In this document: in pieces, positions 1-15,000 of the stretch | Position numbering within the stretch: position 1 is the first letter of the stretch | How the letters are laid out: every line of letters starts with the position of its first letter | Assembly: GCA_964019335.1 (NCBI GenBank) | Contig: OZ025710.1 | Span: forward strand, 372,001 to 436,000 | DNA length: 64,000 nt | DNA from: Diplonema japonicum | Lineage: Eukaryota > Euglenozoa > Diplonemea > Diplonemida > Diplonemidae | Direction of reading: 5' to 3' | Translations under genes and position numbers: made by a program | Notes under the pieces: generated by a model | Seen by the model: only the letters and a program-made list of their open reading frames with translations | Database searches by the model: none | What the model was told of the DNA's origin: nothing

Positions 1-1
1 G

Positions 2-3000
2 ATGTGGGCGACGGCGAACACCTGCGTTGACAACCCGTGCCGCACGATCACAGACCAGCAGGCGTGCACGGCGGTGGCGATGGAGATGCCTTCCCCGTGC
101 ACGGCACCAAGGGGGAACCCGGACTACTGCTTCCTGAACGTGTGCGAGTACGACGCGAACAAGGCCCCGAGCTGCAACCCGAAGAAGTGCCTGCACACGG
201 CGGAGGGGGAGTGCAACGCGGAGGACGGGTGCCAGTGGGTGCCGCTCGCCACGCCGGCGCCAACGGGCCCGCCGTCGACCCTCGTGGAGTACTGCGCGGA
301 GGAGAAGTGCAAGTACACGAACACGCAGCAGTGCAACAACGACCCGTACTGCAAGTGGGACGACCAGAGGTCGACCTGCGTGGAGGCGAAGTGCCCGAAG
401 CACCCGGATGAGCTGACCTGCGACCAGGACAAGGTGTGCCACTGGGACTCGTCCTCGAGCCCGCCGATCTGCGGGCCCACCGTGTGCGGGGTGCACACGA
501 CGCAGGGGGCGTGCACGGCGAACAGCGGCTGCATGTGGGAGGACAGCTCGAACCCCGCATACTGCACCGCCGCGTCTTGTGAGAGGTACAACGTCCCGAA
601 CCCGAACGACAAGTGCGGGTGCGTGGCGGACCCCGATTGCTCGTGGGTGGCGGACACAACCGGATCGGGGAACTCGCACTGCGCGAAGACCTCCTTCTCC
701 ACCTGCCCCGACATGGACGTTGCCTTCGTGGTCGACGGGTCGGGCTCCATGTCGAGGTCCTTCGGGAACCACCCACACGGCTTCTACGGGCTGATGGAGA
801 CTCTGAGGGACTGGGTGAGGACGCTCCCCCTCACGGGAGAGGACCACACGGTGGGAGGAAACTCGAACGTGAAGGGGGGCGGTTTCCGTCTCACCTTCAT
901 CCAGTTCTCGAGGGCTGAGGCGACGCCCGCGATGGACCACCCCACAAACTGCGCGGTGGGCCAGTGCACGGACGGTCTCTTCTCTGGTAACATCAACGAG
1001 CTGATGGGGGACATCGACTGGCACGAGGCGAACTACCAGGGGCAATGGACCTACCTCCACGACGCCCTTCTGGACGTGGCGGACCACGCCTTCCTCCCCA
1101 CTCAGTCCCCCCCGCACAGGAAACACGTGGTGATCATCATCGCCGACGGTGGGCTCACCGACTACGACGGCGACGCCTGCAGCGCCGGGACGTCGTGCGG
1201 GCAGTGCCCCCGCGGCTGTGACGCCAACTGGAAGCCCACCTACCCCGGGATGCTGGACGACGCGCAGCAGAAGCTCCGCGACGAGGACGTGATCGTGTTC
1301 GGGATCGTGATGAGGAGGTTCAGCTACCACACCTTCCAGGACGACAACGCGGAGGCGAAGCTGAAGCCGCTTGTGACGGACCCGAAGAACGACCACTTCA
1401 TGAACCTCATGCTGGACGAGATCCCGGGGCAGGTGCTGGAGCCCTTCTGCGACCCGAACTCGAAGTTCGGGAAGGCGCTGATCCCCCCCGTGGACGCGAA
1501 GCACTACCAGTGCGCGACCTGGGGGTTCAAGGACGAGTGCAACGCCGACAGCCTGTGCGAGTGGACGACCCCGCGTCTCACGACCTGCTCGTCCACGACG
1601 GGGTGCCCCCAGCTGAACTGCCAGGGGATCCCGCAGCAGTACAAGGGACTGTACGACTGCAGCAAGTGCAAGCTGCAGAGGGCGACGGTGATCTGCGGGG
1701 CGACGGTGCGGTCGTCGATCTCCGGGACGTGCGAGGAGACACACTGCGCGAAGTGCTGCGACAAAAAGTGCTGCGACGCCGACCCCGCGTGCGGGTGGCA
1801 GACACCGGGCGACGTGTGCGTGCGCAACGTGTGCAAGTACACGGACCAGAACGCGTGTGTGAACGACCCCGACCTCCTGTGCAAGTGGGACGGGAGCAAG
1901 TGCGACCCGAAGCCGTGCGGCTCGATCTTCGTGAGGGAAAAGTGTTTGAACAGCACGGCGGACTGCCAGTGGGACACGTCCCTCGACCCCCCCGTGTGCA
2001 AGCAGATCCCAACCTGTTCGACGAAGGACCAGGCCTCGTGCAAGGCGGACCCGAAGTGCGTGTGGGACTGCGAAAGCACCGTTTGCAGGGACTCGAAGTG
2101 CACGTACCCGGACATGGGGACCTGCTCCGTGGACACGGACTGCGAGTGGACCGGATCGGTATGCGAGGAGAAGAAGTGCACGCCGGCGAAGACGCAGGCG
2201 GACTGCAAGGACTGCGACAGCTGCACGTGGGACCTCACCACCACGCTGTGCTCGCAGGACAAGTGCAAGCCTCTGAACCAGGCGGACTGCACGGCGAGCC
2301 CCGTGTGCCACTGGGACAACAACGCGTGCGTGACGGACTACTGCCCGCAGTACGGGGACGACGAGGCGAAGTGCGACCACGACCCGAGGTGCCACTGGGA
2401 CCCCGTGCAGACGCCGCCGAGCTGCCAACCGACGGTGTGCACGACGAAGCACAACACCCTGTACCCGGGTCTCGGGGACACGCCGACGCAGATGGGGACG
2501 ATCGACGCGACGGCGTGCACGAACGACCCGGAGTGCAAGACCGGGTCCGACTCGAAGGGTCCGTACTGCAAGTCCGCGCGCTGCGCGGACCACCCGACGA
2601 ACTGCGAGTGCGTGGCGGACCCGAAGTGCTACTGGGACCCGAGCGTGACGCCGCCCGCCGCGAAGTGCAAGGACAACAAGGTGTCGAACTGCCCGGACCT
2701 GGACGTGGTCTTCGTGCTGGACGGATCCGGATCCATGGGAGCGCGCTTCGGGACCCACCCGCACGGCTACTACGGGATGCTCGAGATGCTGCGCGACTGG
2801 GTGCGCACGCTCCCCTTGACGGGGGAGGACAACACGGTCGGGATCAACTCGAACGTGAAGGGCGGTACCTTCCGTATCGCCTTCGTGCAGTTTTCCATTG
2901 AGAACGAGTACTGGGTGTGCAGGAACGGAGCGGACGGGTGCGACCGCCGGAAGTTCCGGTCCTGCAGGATGCCGCGTCTCCCGGCGGGACGGACCTGCTC

Positions 3001-6000
3001 GAACGGGCAGCTCACGGGCGACCTGGACGAGCTGGAGAACGACATCGACTGGCACGAGGAGAACTACATGGGGTCGCTCACCTACATGGCGGCGGCTCTG
3101 GACGACGCGGTCGACATCTTCCAGAGGTCCCCCGCCCACCGTGCACACGTCCTCGTCATCATCACGGACGGGCAGATGAACCCCGTGGAGCCCCAGAAGA
3201 GCACCCTGATCCCCGCTATCAGGAGGAAGCTGGATGCGGAGGGGGTTGTAACCTTCGGGGTGGTGGTGCGAAAGGGGACGGCGCACACGCAGGCGGACAT
3301 CGAGGCGGAGGAGACCCTGAAGCCGGTGACCTCCGACGACCACGACGACCACTTCGTGAACGTGCCGCTGGACGACATGCTCGATGAGGTGTTCAACGAC
3401 TTCTGCAACCCCTCGGGGAGGTTCGGGGCCGCCATCAGGCAGCAGGCGCAGAACCAGAACGGCGGCGGCGGCGGCAGCGGAGGGGGGACGACGAAGCCGC
3501 CGGCGCAGTCGGGGGCGGTCCCCTGCACGAAGTGGGGGGTGAAGCTGGAGTGCAGGTCGGACCAGGCGTGCGAGTGGAAGACGCCGCCGCCCAGCTCCTG
3601 CTCCGGGAACGGGTGCACGAACCTGAACTGCCTGGAGCTGCCGGCGGCGCAGGTGTCGGCGGGGATGACCTGCACGAACTGCAAGCTGTCCGGGGGCGCG
3701 ATCTCGTGCACGGCCGGGTCGAGCAACCCGGTGGGGAGCGGCTACTGCGGGTCGACCAAGTGCGAGGAGCACTGCGAGGAGGTGCCGTGCGAGCAAGACA
3801 CAGCGAACAACTGCTTCTGGGACGTGGACAAGTGCCAGAGGAAGGTGTGCAAGTACCCCGACAAGAACGCGTGCGAGAACGACCCCGACGACATGTGCAT
3901 GTGGGACACGACGGCGACGCCGGCGACGTGCGTGCCGAAGAAGTGCCTGTACTTCACGCAGGGGACGTGCAACGCAGACAACGACTGCCAGTGGGACCCG
4001 AACACACAGGCCTGCAAGGAGAAGGACCCGGACTGCACGACGATCGTCGACAAGCTGGGCTGTCTGAACCACGTGAGCGGGGCGTGCGACTGGGACTGCG
4101 ACAAGAACAGCTGCGTGATGAAGGTGTGCGACGAGACGACGAAGCAGACCTGCGAGAGCGCGGCGGCGGGGTGCGAGTGGGACGCCGGGAGTAGTGGTTG
4201 CCACAAGAAACGCTGCGTCGGGCTGAACACGGAGAACGCGTGCATCTCGGACGGGGCGTGCGTGTGGACGGCACCGGCCACGTGCGAGGAGTCGAAGTGC
4301 TACAAGCACGCGTCGGAGGCGACGTGCAACCACGACACGGACTGCCACTGGGACCCGACGGGTTGCGAGGGCTGCAAGGAGAAGTACTGCTACACGACCT
4401 TCAAGGACTCGACGAGCTGCAACGCGGACCCGAAGGGCCAGTGCATGTGGGACGCGGGGAACAACAAGTGCGTCGACAAGGACTGCGACAACTACAACAA
4501 CCCCGCGATGGGGCCGGACAGGATGTGCGACTGCCAGGCGGACCCCCGCTGTGTGGTGGACCGCACGGACCCCAGCAACCCGATGTGCAGGGACCAGCAC
4601 TTCACGCAGTGCCCGGACCTCGACGTGGTGGTGGCCTTCGACGGGTCGACCTCGATGAACAACAGGTTCGGGACGCACCCCAACGGCTTCGACGGGCTGA
4701 TGGAGGCCCTGCGTGACTGGGTGAAGGCGCTCCCCTTGACGGGGGAGAGTGCCGGAACCCCGTCGACCGACACGAACGGGAGGGTGCGGGTCGGGTTCAG
4801 CGAGTGGGACCAAGGGGTGAGGCTCGCGGAGTGCCCGCAGTGCGCGTGCAGCCCGGCGGTCTCAACCACGGGGGACGGGATCCCCACCATAAGCAACATG
4901 AACACGCAGGGGGGGAACCGCCCCGCCGACAACTGCGGGAAGCTGACCGGCAACAGGGCGCAGCTCTTGGCGGACCTGGACTGGCACGAGCAGGAGAACA
5001 GGAGGCCGCAGACGCTGGTGAAGGAGGCGGAGGAGTTCGCAGGGGAGGTCTTCAAGGAGTCCCCCGCGAACAGGAAGAAGATCCTCCTCATCTTCACGGA
5101 CGGGATGATCCAGGACAGGGGCTCGCTGGGCCCCGCCGGGGCGGTGCTCGCCGCGGAGGGGGTGCAGACCTTCGGGATCGTGCTGACGAGGGGGACCCCC
5201 AACTTCCTGGACCAGCTGAACCTGAACGCCCTGAAGGAGATCGTGACGGACCCCGTGGACAGCCACGCGCTGATGATGCAGATCGACGACGCGCACCAGG
5301 TGCTCGACGACTTCTGCAACCCGAACAGCGTGTTCGGAGCGCTCATCACGAGCGGGTCGGGCTCGAGCACCCCGGGGAAGGAGCCCGCGTGCGACACGAT
5401 CCAGGGCATCCCCGACTGCGAGGCGCGCTCGACCTGCCAGTGGAACGCGATCACGGTGGCCTGCGAGGACCACCCTTGCTTCCGCCACTGCAAGGAAACG
5501 GACTGCGTGGCGGACACGACGAACAAGTGCAAGTTCAACAGCGTGACCCTGCAGTGCGACAAGACGGTGTGCAAGGACCTCACGACGCAGCAGACCTGCG
5601 CGGACAAGGGGTGCACGTGGGACGCAACGCAGACCCCGCCCTGCATCGACGGGCCGTGCCCCGCGACGGACAGGTCGACCTGCAACAACCTCGGGCCGCA
5701 GTGCACGTGGGACCCGGCGCTGCAGCCGCCGAAGTGCGTGGAGACCCCGTGCTTCCACGCGAACAAGACGGACTGCGTGGCGGACACGCCGGACTGCGAG
5801 TGGGACGAGGCGTGCGCGGACCCGGTGGACCAGAAGTGCGTGCCGAAGAGGTGCTCGCAGCCGGACCACGCGACGCAGGCGGGCTGTGTGAAGGACACGT
5901 GGTGCGTGTGGACGAACACCCTGACCTGCGAGCTCGGGAAGTGCGCGAAGTATCCGACGGAGAAGTGCTGCGACCACGACGACGGCTGCCACTGGGACAT

Positions 6001-9000
6001 CACGCAGACGCCGCCGGTGTGCGGGGAGAAGTACTGCCCGAAGACCTACCCGACGGTGGGGACGAAGGACCAGTGCGATGCCGACAGCAAGTGCATGTGG
6101 GACTCCGGGAAGCTTGCGTGTGTGGAGGAGGACTGCAGCAAGCTGGACAAGTGCCCGTGCAGGGCGCACCCGGACTGCTACTGGGACGCAGCGCACAACA
6201 AGTGCACGGACCAGAAGTACGGCGAATGCCCCACGATGGACGTGATCATGCTGATGGACGGGTCGGGCTCCATGGACGCCTGGTTCGGGAACCACCCGCA
6301 CGGCTTCTACGGGCTTGTTGAGATTTTGAGGGACTGGGCGAAGACCCTCCCCCTCACGGGGGAGAAGGCGGGGACCAACACCGGACCCGGCCCCGCAACC
6401 GGAGGCCTGAGGCTGGGGTTCGTGCAGTTCTCCGGGCAGAACCCCTGGTGGTTCATCAGTGGGAGGTCGGAGGCGATCCAGACCCCTGATGGCAGGAACA
6501 AGGTTGGGACAGGGGGACACCTGTCGGGAGACCTCAGTGAGATCAACGATGACCTGGACTGGCACGAGGCGAACTACATGGGGGACGGGACCATGATCGA
6601 GAAGGGGCTCGTGATGGTGGGCGACATGTTCGACGCCTCGCACCAGCACGCCGTGCGCCCCAGGGTCCTCATCATCTTCACGGACGGGCAGATCTACGAC
6701 CCGAACTCCCTGGCCCCCGCGCGCGCGGTGCTGGACCAGGAGGACGTGCAGACCTTCGGTATCGTGATCAGGAAGCAGCAGGCGCACACGAAGGCGGACG
6801 TGGACGCGGAGGCGACGCTGAAGCCGATCACCTCGGACGCGCACGACGACCACTTCCAGAACCTCATGCTGGACGAGATCTCGACGAAGGTGCTCGGGGA
6901 CATCTGTGACCCGAACGGGAAGTTCGGGCACCTCATCGTGACGACCCCGCCCTCGCAGCAGGCCGGGGTGCACGCCCCGTGCCCGCACCACTCGGACGCG
7001 CACCTCTGCAACGCCGACCCCGGGTGCGAGTGGCACGCGGCGAGCGCGGCGTGCAGCGACTCGCCGTGCATCGCACACTGCGACGAGCAGTCGTGCGTGA
7101 AGGATCTGGCGAACCTGTGCAAGTGGAACGGGACGGAGTGCTGGAAGGAGACGAAGTGCGCCTACACGGACCAGACCTCGTGCGTGAGCTCCCCCGACCT
7201 GTGCGTGTGGGACAAGACCGGGAAGTGCGTGCTGCCGCCGTGCACCCCGAACAAGAACCAGGCGGACTGCGACGCGGACCAGGACGGGTGCGCGTGGGTG
7301 AACCAGAACGGGCAGGACGTGTGCATTGTGGACCCGTGCTCGTCGCCGTTCCAGTCGGTGTGCCTTTCCGACCCGGCGTGCAAGTGGGACTACCCGCTGT
7401 GCGGGAACACGACGAAGCTCCAGTGCATGAGCAGGGGGTGCGACTACTTCTCAAAGAAGGGGGACTGCGACGCGGACGTGCACTGCGTGTGGGACGCGCC
7501 CGGAGCAACCTGCAAGGACAGGGTGTGCGCGCAGTTCAGGGACGAGAGGTGCTGCGACAAGGACGCGAGCTGCAAGTGGGACATCACGACGAACCCCGCG
7601 GTCTGCAACCAGAAGAAGTGCCCGGCGATCCAGGCGCAGCAGAAGTGCGACGAGCAGAGCGACTGCATGTGGAACACGACGGCGAACCCGCAGTACTGCA
7701 CGGACCTGGACTGCAGCAAGTTCCCGACGATGTGCCCGTGCAACCAGCACTCCAAGTGCTACTGGAAGCCGGGGGCCGGGATCTCCGGGACCGGCGCCTG
7801 CGTGGCGATCCAGTTCGGGGAGTGCCCGACGCTGGACATCGTGCTGGTCCTCGACGGGTCCGGGTCGATGTCTGCGAGGTTCGGGAACCACCCGCACGGC
7901 TTCGACGCCCTGATGGAGATGATGAGGGACTGGATCGAGACGCTCCCCCTGAACGGAGAGGCGGCGTCGGTCGGGATCAACTCCAAGAAGGACAACGGCG
8001 GGGTGCGTGTGGGTATGGTGCAGTTCTCGGGGCAGAACTACCGCAGGAGCCAGGCGAGGAAGACCCCCGGAAGGACGGGGACCGCGGGGAGGCTCTCGGG
8101 TGTGCTGCAGGAGCTCGAGGACGACGTGGACTGGCACGAGGACAACTACATGGGCCAGGGGACGATGATTGAGCAGGGGCTGACGATGGCGGCCGACATG
8201 TTCCACGCCTCACCCGTGGACGGGAGGCAGAGGGTGCTGTTCGTCTTCACGGACGGGCAGATCTACGACCCGAACTCGCTGGGCACCGCAAGGGCAGAGC
8301 TGGACCGCGAGGGGGTGCAGGTGTTCGGTATCGTGGTGAGGAAGGCGACGAAGCACACGAAGGCGGACCTGGACGCGGAGAAGACGCTGAAGCCGATCAC
8401 CTCGGACCCGCACGACGACCACTTCAAGAACGTGATGATCGACGAGGTGCCGGACCTCATGGGCGGGATCTGCGACCCGAACGGCCCTTGGGGACACCTC
8501 ATCGTGAAGAACCCGCCGCAGCCCTCCAGCGGTGTGCACCTCCCGTGCCCGGACTACCAGACACAGGGGACCTGCAAGAAGGACCCCGGCTGCATCTGGT
8601 CGGACGTCGGGGCGGTGTGCTTGAACTCGCCGTGCCTGCTGCACTGCAGCGACTCGGCGTGCCAAGCGGACCCGAACAACAACTGCACCTGGGTGAACGG
8701 GAGCATCTGCACGAACGCCCCGGACCCGAACTGCGACTGCCACTACGCGACGGGAGACCCCGTGTACAACGAGAAGATGTGCAAGGCGGACGCGATGTGC
8801 CAGTGGAACGCGGCGAGCAAGGCGTGCGAGCACGACCAGTGCGCGACGGGCCAGGCCGGGAACCTCTCCTGCGGGGCTGTGAACCAGCTCTGCAACGACC
8901 CGGACCCCACGCCCTGCACGGACGACTGGACGTGCGAGTGCGTGCCGCCGGCGGTGCGGGACCCGGCGACGCAGCCCGGGCAAGGGCCCGCGGTGTGCGT

Positions 9001-12000
9001 GCTCGACGAGTGCGTGGCGGACTGCCCGACCTGCGCGAAGACAACCTGCAGCGACAAGATGCAGACCTGCCACGACCCGAACCCGACGACGACGAGCCTG
9101 AGCGACTGGACCTGCACCTGCCCGCCCCCCTACACGGGGGTGGCGGTTGCGAACGCGGCGACCTGCCAGATCGACGAGTGCGTGGAGGACTGCCCGACCT
9201 GCTCGAAGGGGACGTGCAAGGCGAAGAACCAGACCTGCCACGACCCGGACACGACGACGCTGAGCGACTGGACCTGCACCTGCCCGCCGCCCTCGACCCA
9301 GAGCGCGGTGACGTCGGCGGTCCTGAGCTGCGACTTCGACGAGTGCACGATCCACAAGGACACGTGCGAGAACGCGGACCAGACCTGCATCGACCCCTCG
9401 CCGTCCGTGACCGGGGACTGGACGTGCAACTGCAAGCCGCCGACGAACGGGAGCGCAACGGCCCAGGTTGCCTGGTGCGAGCTCGACGAGTGCGTGAAGG
9501 CGTGCCCGAGCTGCGCGAACACGACGTGCACGGCTGAGAACCAGCTGTGCGACGACCCGAACAAGGCGGCGCACTCCACCGGGGACTGGACCTGCACCTG
9601 CGTCGACCCGTTCAGCGGGCAGGCGACGGCGGCGGCCGCGGTCTGCAAGCTCGACGAGTGCGCCCCCACGTGCACCGGGCCCACCTGTGCGAAGACCACC
9701 TGCAGCGACGGGAACCAGACCTGCCACGACCCGGACTTCACGAAGCTCAGCGACTGGACCTGCAGCTGTCCGCCGCCCTCGACGCAGAACCCCGTGGTCG
9801 GAGGGCTCGTCCCGAACTGCGAGGTCGACGAGTGCACCCTGCACGGGACCACCTGCACGAACCAGAAGCAGACCTGCGAGGACCCGAACAAGCTGGTCCC
9901 GGACGACTGGATGTGCAAGTGCGTGCCCCCGATGAACGGGAGCGCGACGGCGCAGCCCGCGCACTGCACCCTCGACGAGTGCGCGAAGGACTGCACGGGA
10001 CCGACCTGCGCGAACGACACCTGCTCGACGGTGGGGCAGACCTGCGAGGACCCCGACATCTCGAGCACCTCGACCCTGGACTGGACCTGCACCTGCCCGG
10101 CCCCCTACACGGGGGTGGCGATTGCGAACCAGGCGACCTGCGTCCTGGACGAGTGCGCCGTGAACTGCACAGGACCGACCTGTGCCGGTACCACCTGCAG
10201 CGCCGTGAACCAGACCTGCCACGACCCGGACACCAGCACGCTGAGCGACTGGACCTGCACCTGCCCGCCGCCCTCGAAGAAGCCGCCGCAGACGGGGGCA
10301 GCGGTGATGGGGTGCGACGAGGACGAGTGCGACAAGATGAAGGACATCTGCCTCAACGTGGGACAGACCTGCGAGGACCCGAACAAGCTGGTCCCGGACG
10401 ACTGGATGTGCAAGTGCAAGCCCCCGATGAACGGGAGCGCAACGGCGCAGCCCGCGCACTGCACCCTCGACGAGTGCGCGAAGGACTGCACGGGACCGAC
10501 CTGCGCGAACGACACCTGCTCGACGGTGGGGCAGACCTGCGAGGACCCCGACATCTCGAGCACCTCGACGAACGACTGGACCTGCACCTGCCCGGCCCCC
10601 TACACGGGGGTGGCGATTGCGAACCAGGCAATCTGCCGCATCGACGAGTGCGTGGAGACCTGTGCGACCTGTGCGGACAACGCGTGCTCGAACGCGTCGC
10701 AGATCTGCAACGACCCGGACACCAGCAAGCTGAGCGACTGGACGTGCTCGTGCCCGCCGCCTGCGCAGAAGCCGCCGCAGGTGGGGGGCCCCGTGGCCCC
10801 GTCGTGCGACGTCGACGAGTGCGACCTGCACAAGGACACGTGCGTGAACCACGCGCAGGACTGCGTGGACCCGAACCCCGGAAAGGTGGGGGACTGGGAG
10901 TGCAGGTGCAAGCCCCCGATGAACGGGAGCGCGACGGCGCAGCCCGCGGAGTGCACGATCGACGAGTGTGTGGCGGACTGCGCGACCTGCTCGAAGGGGA
11001 AGTGCACCGGGGCGGGACAGACCTGCGACGACCCGAACACGGCGTCGACGAGCCTGAGCGACTGGACCTGCACCTGCCCGCCTCCCTCGACCGGGACAGC
11101 TGTCGCGAACGTCGCGGAGTGCGTGATCGACGAGTGCGTGGAGGACTGCGCGACCTGCTCGAAGGGGACGTGCTCGAAGGAGGGGCAGACCTGCCACGAC
11201 CCGAACATCGCGTCGTCGAGCCTGAGCGACTGGATCTGCACCTGCCCGCCCCCCTCGACCGGGACGGCGACGGCGCAGGCGGCAAGCCCGTGCGTGGTCG
11301 ACGAGTGCAAGGTCCCCGACAACGAGAAGAAGTGCGCGGACGCCGGACAGGTGTGCGTGGACCCGAACCCGACCCTGAGCAGCAGGAACGACTGGGAGTG
11401 CCGCTGCGTGGTGCCGCCGGCGATCAAGGTGAAGTCGGCGGTGATGACGCCCGCAGACTGCGAGTACCCGGGGGAGTGCATGACGGACCCCGAGGCGAAG
11501 AAGTGCACGGACGCGGGGCACATCTGCGACGACCCGAACACGTCCCCGGGCTCGACCGGGGACTGGGTGTGCATCTGCACGCCTCCCTCGACGGGGGCGA
11601 ACGCGACGGCGAGCTCGAACGTGATGTGCGAGACCGACGAGTGCAAGGTGGTGTGCCCCACGTGCGCGCAGACGGCGACGAGCCCCGCGAACGTGTGCGA
11701 GCAGGAGGGCCAGGAGTGCGAGGACCCGGACAAGACGGCCTTCGGGGACTGGCAGTGCAAGTGCCCCAGCCCGTGGACCGGGACCCCCATGACCGGGGCC
11801 CCCGCGAACTGCTCGCTCGACGAGTGCGTTGTGCAGAACTGCCCGACCTGCGCGAAGACGACCTGCAGCGACAAGATGCAGACCTGTGACGACCCGAACA
11901 CCGGGGTGCACAGCGTGAACGACTGGACGTGCACGTGCCCGCCGCCGGCGGTGGGGAGCGCGACGGCGAAGGCCGCGACGTGCGTGTGCGACGAGTGCCA

Positions 12001-15000
12001 GGAGCCGACGCAGCAGTGCGCCGGCGCGAAGCAGCTCTGCTTTGACCCGAACACGGACTGCAGCAACAAGGGCGACTACGTTTGCGAGTGCAAGGCGCCG
12101 TTCACCGGGGTGGCGACGGCGCAGCCCGCAACCTGCGAGGTGGACGAGTGCATCGAGAAGGGGGCGACCTGCACGGCGGTGGGGCAGATCTGCGACGACC
12201 CCGACAAGACGAAGCTCGACGACTGGCAGTGCAAGTGCAAGCCCCCCAGCACCGGGTTGGGGGTGACGAAGCCGGCGGCGCAGTGCAACCTCGACGAGTG
12301 CGTTGTGCAAGCCTGCCCGACCTGCGCGAACACGACCTGCAGCGACGCGGACCAGACCTGCGAGGACCCGAACACGGACGCCTCGAGCACGATGGACTGG
12401 GTGTGCACCTGCAAGCCGCCCGCGGCGATGAACTCGGCGACGGCGAAGCCCGCGACGTGCGTGTGCGACGAGTGCGCGACGGACACGGTGTGCGCCGGCG
12501 CGAACCAGACCTGCTTCGACGCGAACAAGGTGTGCAACACCCCGCCGGACTTCGAGTGCGAGTGCGAGCCGCCGATGATCGGGAAGGGGGCGACGGTGCC
12601 CGCGGTGTGCTCGCTCGACGAGTGCGAGCTGCACTCGGCGACCTGCCTCGCCCAGCAGCAGGAGTGCTTCGACCCGGACCTGGCGAAGGTCGGGGACTGG
12701 GAGTGCCTCTGCAAGCCGCCGATGACGGGGAGCGCGACGGCGATGCCGGCGGAGTGCGTGTACGACGAGTGCGTGCTGAACTGCTCGACGTGCGCGAACA
12801 AGACCTGCAGCGACGCCAATCAGGAGTGCGAGGACCCGAACACGTCGCCCGCTAGCACGAGCGACTGGGAGTGCAAGTGCCCGCCGCCGTCGAACCACAC
12901 CGCAACGGGGAAGCCCGCGATCTGCGACCTCGACGAGTGCAAGGACCCGAAGAAGGCCGGGCAGTGCACGGAGAACTGCGACCCCGGGACGCTGGACTGC
13001 GGGCAGACCTGCTACGACCCCAACCCGACGGTGGGGAGCGAGGACGACTGGGAGTGCCAGTGCCCGCCTCCGTCGACCCAGAAGACGACGGCCGGCCCCG
13101 TGATGCACTGCGAGTACGACGAGTGCAAGGAGAAGGAGGCTGTGTGCCTCGCGGAGGGGCAGACCTGCCACGACCCGGACACGAGGACCCTGAACACCTG
13201 GATGTGCATCTGCACGCTGCCCTCGACCGGGAACGCGACGGTGAGGCCGGCCAGGTGTCTCCTGGACGAGTGCAAGGTTCAGAACTGCCCGACCTGCGCG
13301 AACGACACCTGCTCGGCGGTCGGGCAGGAGTGCGAGGACCCCGACACGGTGGCGACGAGCACGAACGACTGGATCTGCAAGTGCCCGCCGCCGTCGACCC
13401 ACCAGGCGACGGCGAAGCCGGCGGTGTGCGAGGTCGACGAGTGCGACGACCCGCTGAACAACTGCACGGCGAACTGCGTGACCCCGAACACCCCGAACTG
13501 CGAGCAGACCTGCTTCGACCCGAACACGGCGCCGGCCAGCCTCGGGGACTGGGTGTGCAACTGCCCGCCGCCCACGACAGGGAAGGCGACGGCACAGGCG
13601 GCGATGTGCACGGTCGACGAGTGCGTGGAGCACGGGGCGACCTGCACGGCAGAGGGGCAGACCTGCAGGGACACGAACACGAGCAGGCTGAACGACTGGG
13701 AGTGCCTGTGCAAGGATCCGGCGAAGGGGTCGGCGACGGCGACGGCGGCGAAGTGCGTGCTCGACGAGTGCGTGGAGAACTGCGACACCTGCTCGAAGAA
13801 CACGTGCAAGGACGAGGGGCAGACCTGCTTCGACCCGAACACGGACCCCGCCAGCAAGAGCGACTGGACGTGCACGTGCCCGCTTCCGTCGACAAACTCG
13901 GCGACGGCGAAGGCGGCGAGCTGCGGGGTCGACGAGTGCGAGAAGAACGGCTGGAAGTGCACGGCGGACTGCACGGGGGTGCTGAACTGCGCGCAGACCT
14001 GCTTCGACCCGAACACCACGTCGAGCAGCCTCGGGGACTGGAGGTGCGTGTGCCAGCCGCCGTCGACGGACTTCGCGGTGGCGAAGGCGGCGATCTGCAC
14101 GGTGGAGCCGTGCGTGCACGACAACGAGCCTGCTTGCGAGCAGGACCCCGACGGATGCGAGTGGGCGCTGCTCCCGACCCCGACCTGCAAGCCGATCCCG
14201 TGCCAACACACGAAGGAGGCGGAGTGCCTGAAGGACACCGGGTGCGAGTGGCTGGTGTACTCGGGGGCGTCGACGACGACGGGGACAGGCGCCATCTCCT
14301 ACGAGGTGCTCGTCCCGCTGAAGCCCTTCCCCGCGGCGACCTGTGACGCGAGCTGCGCGTGCGCGTCGAAGACGGCGGTGTACATCCGCGTCGGCGACGG
14401 CTACGTGAACGGAAAAGACTCCCTCACGTGCGGGGCGTGCTCCACCACCGCGGGGGTGACGGTGGACTGGAAGGAGGCGGACGGGTCGCTGACGGTGAGC
14501 GGGGTGAGCGGCGACAAGCTCGCGGAGATCGTGGCGAGCGTGGTCTTCACGACCTCGTCGAAGGACGGGGCGAAGAGGCACGTCACCTGGAACTTCGGGA
14601 CGGCGCTGGACGCGGCGGCGGCGGCGACAGCGTGCGGCGGGGTGGTGGACCTGGTGGGCGGGGTGTGCGTGACGGAGAAGTGCGACTACACAACGAACCC
14701 GACCTGCGAGGCGGACCCGTACTGCGACTGGGTGGGCGGGACGACCGACCCGTGCGTGATCGCGCCGTGCGTGCTGTACCCGAACGAGAAGGAGTGCTCG
14801 AAGGACCCGGACTGCCGCTACGACGTGGGGACCTCGCCTGCGCTGTGCAAGGAGAAGCCCTGCAGGGCCTTCAAGGGTCCCGTGGAGTGCAACGCCGAGG
14901 ACGAGTGCATGTGGGACGGGACGAACACGAAGTGCGTGGAGAAGGAGTGCAGCAAGTTCAACGACGACCGCTGCCAGTGCCACGCGGAGGACAGGTGCTA

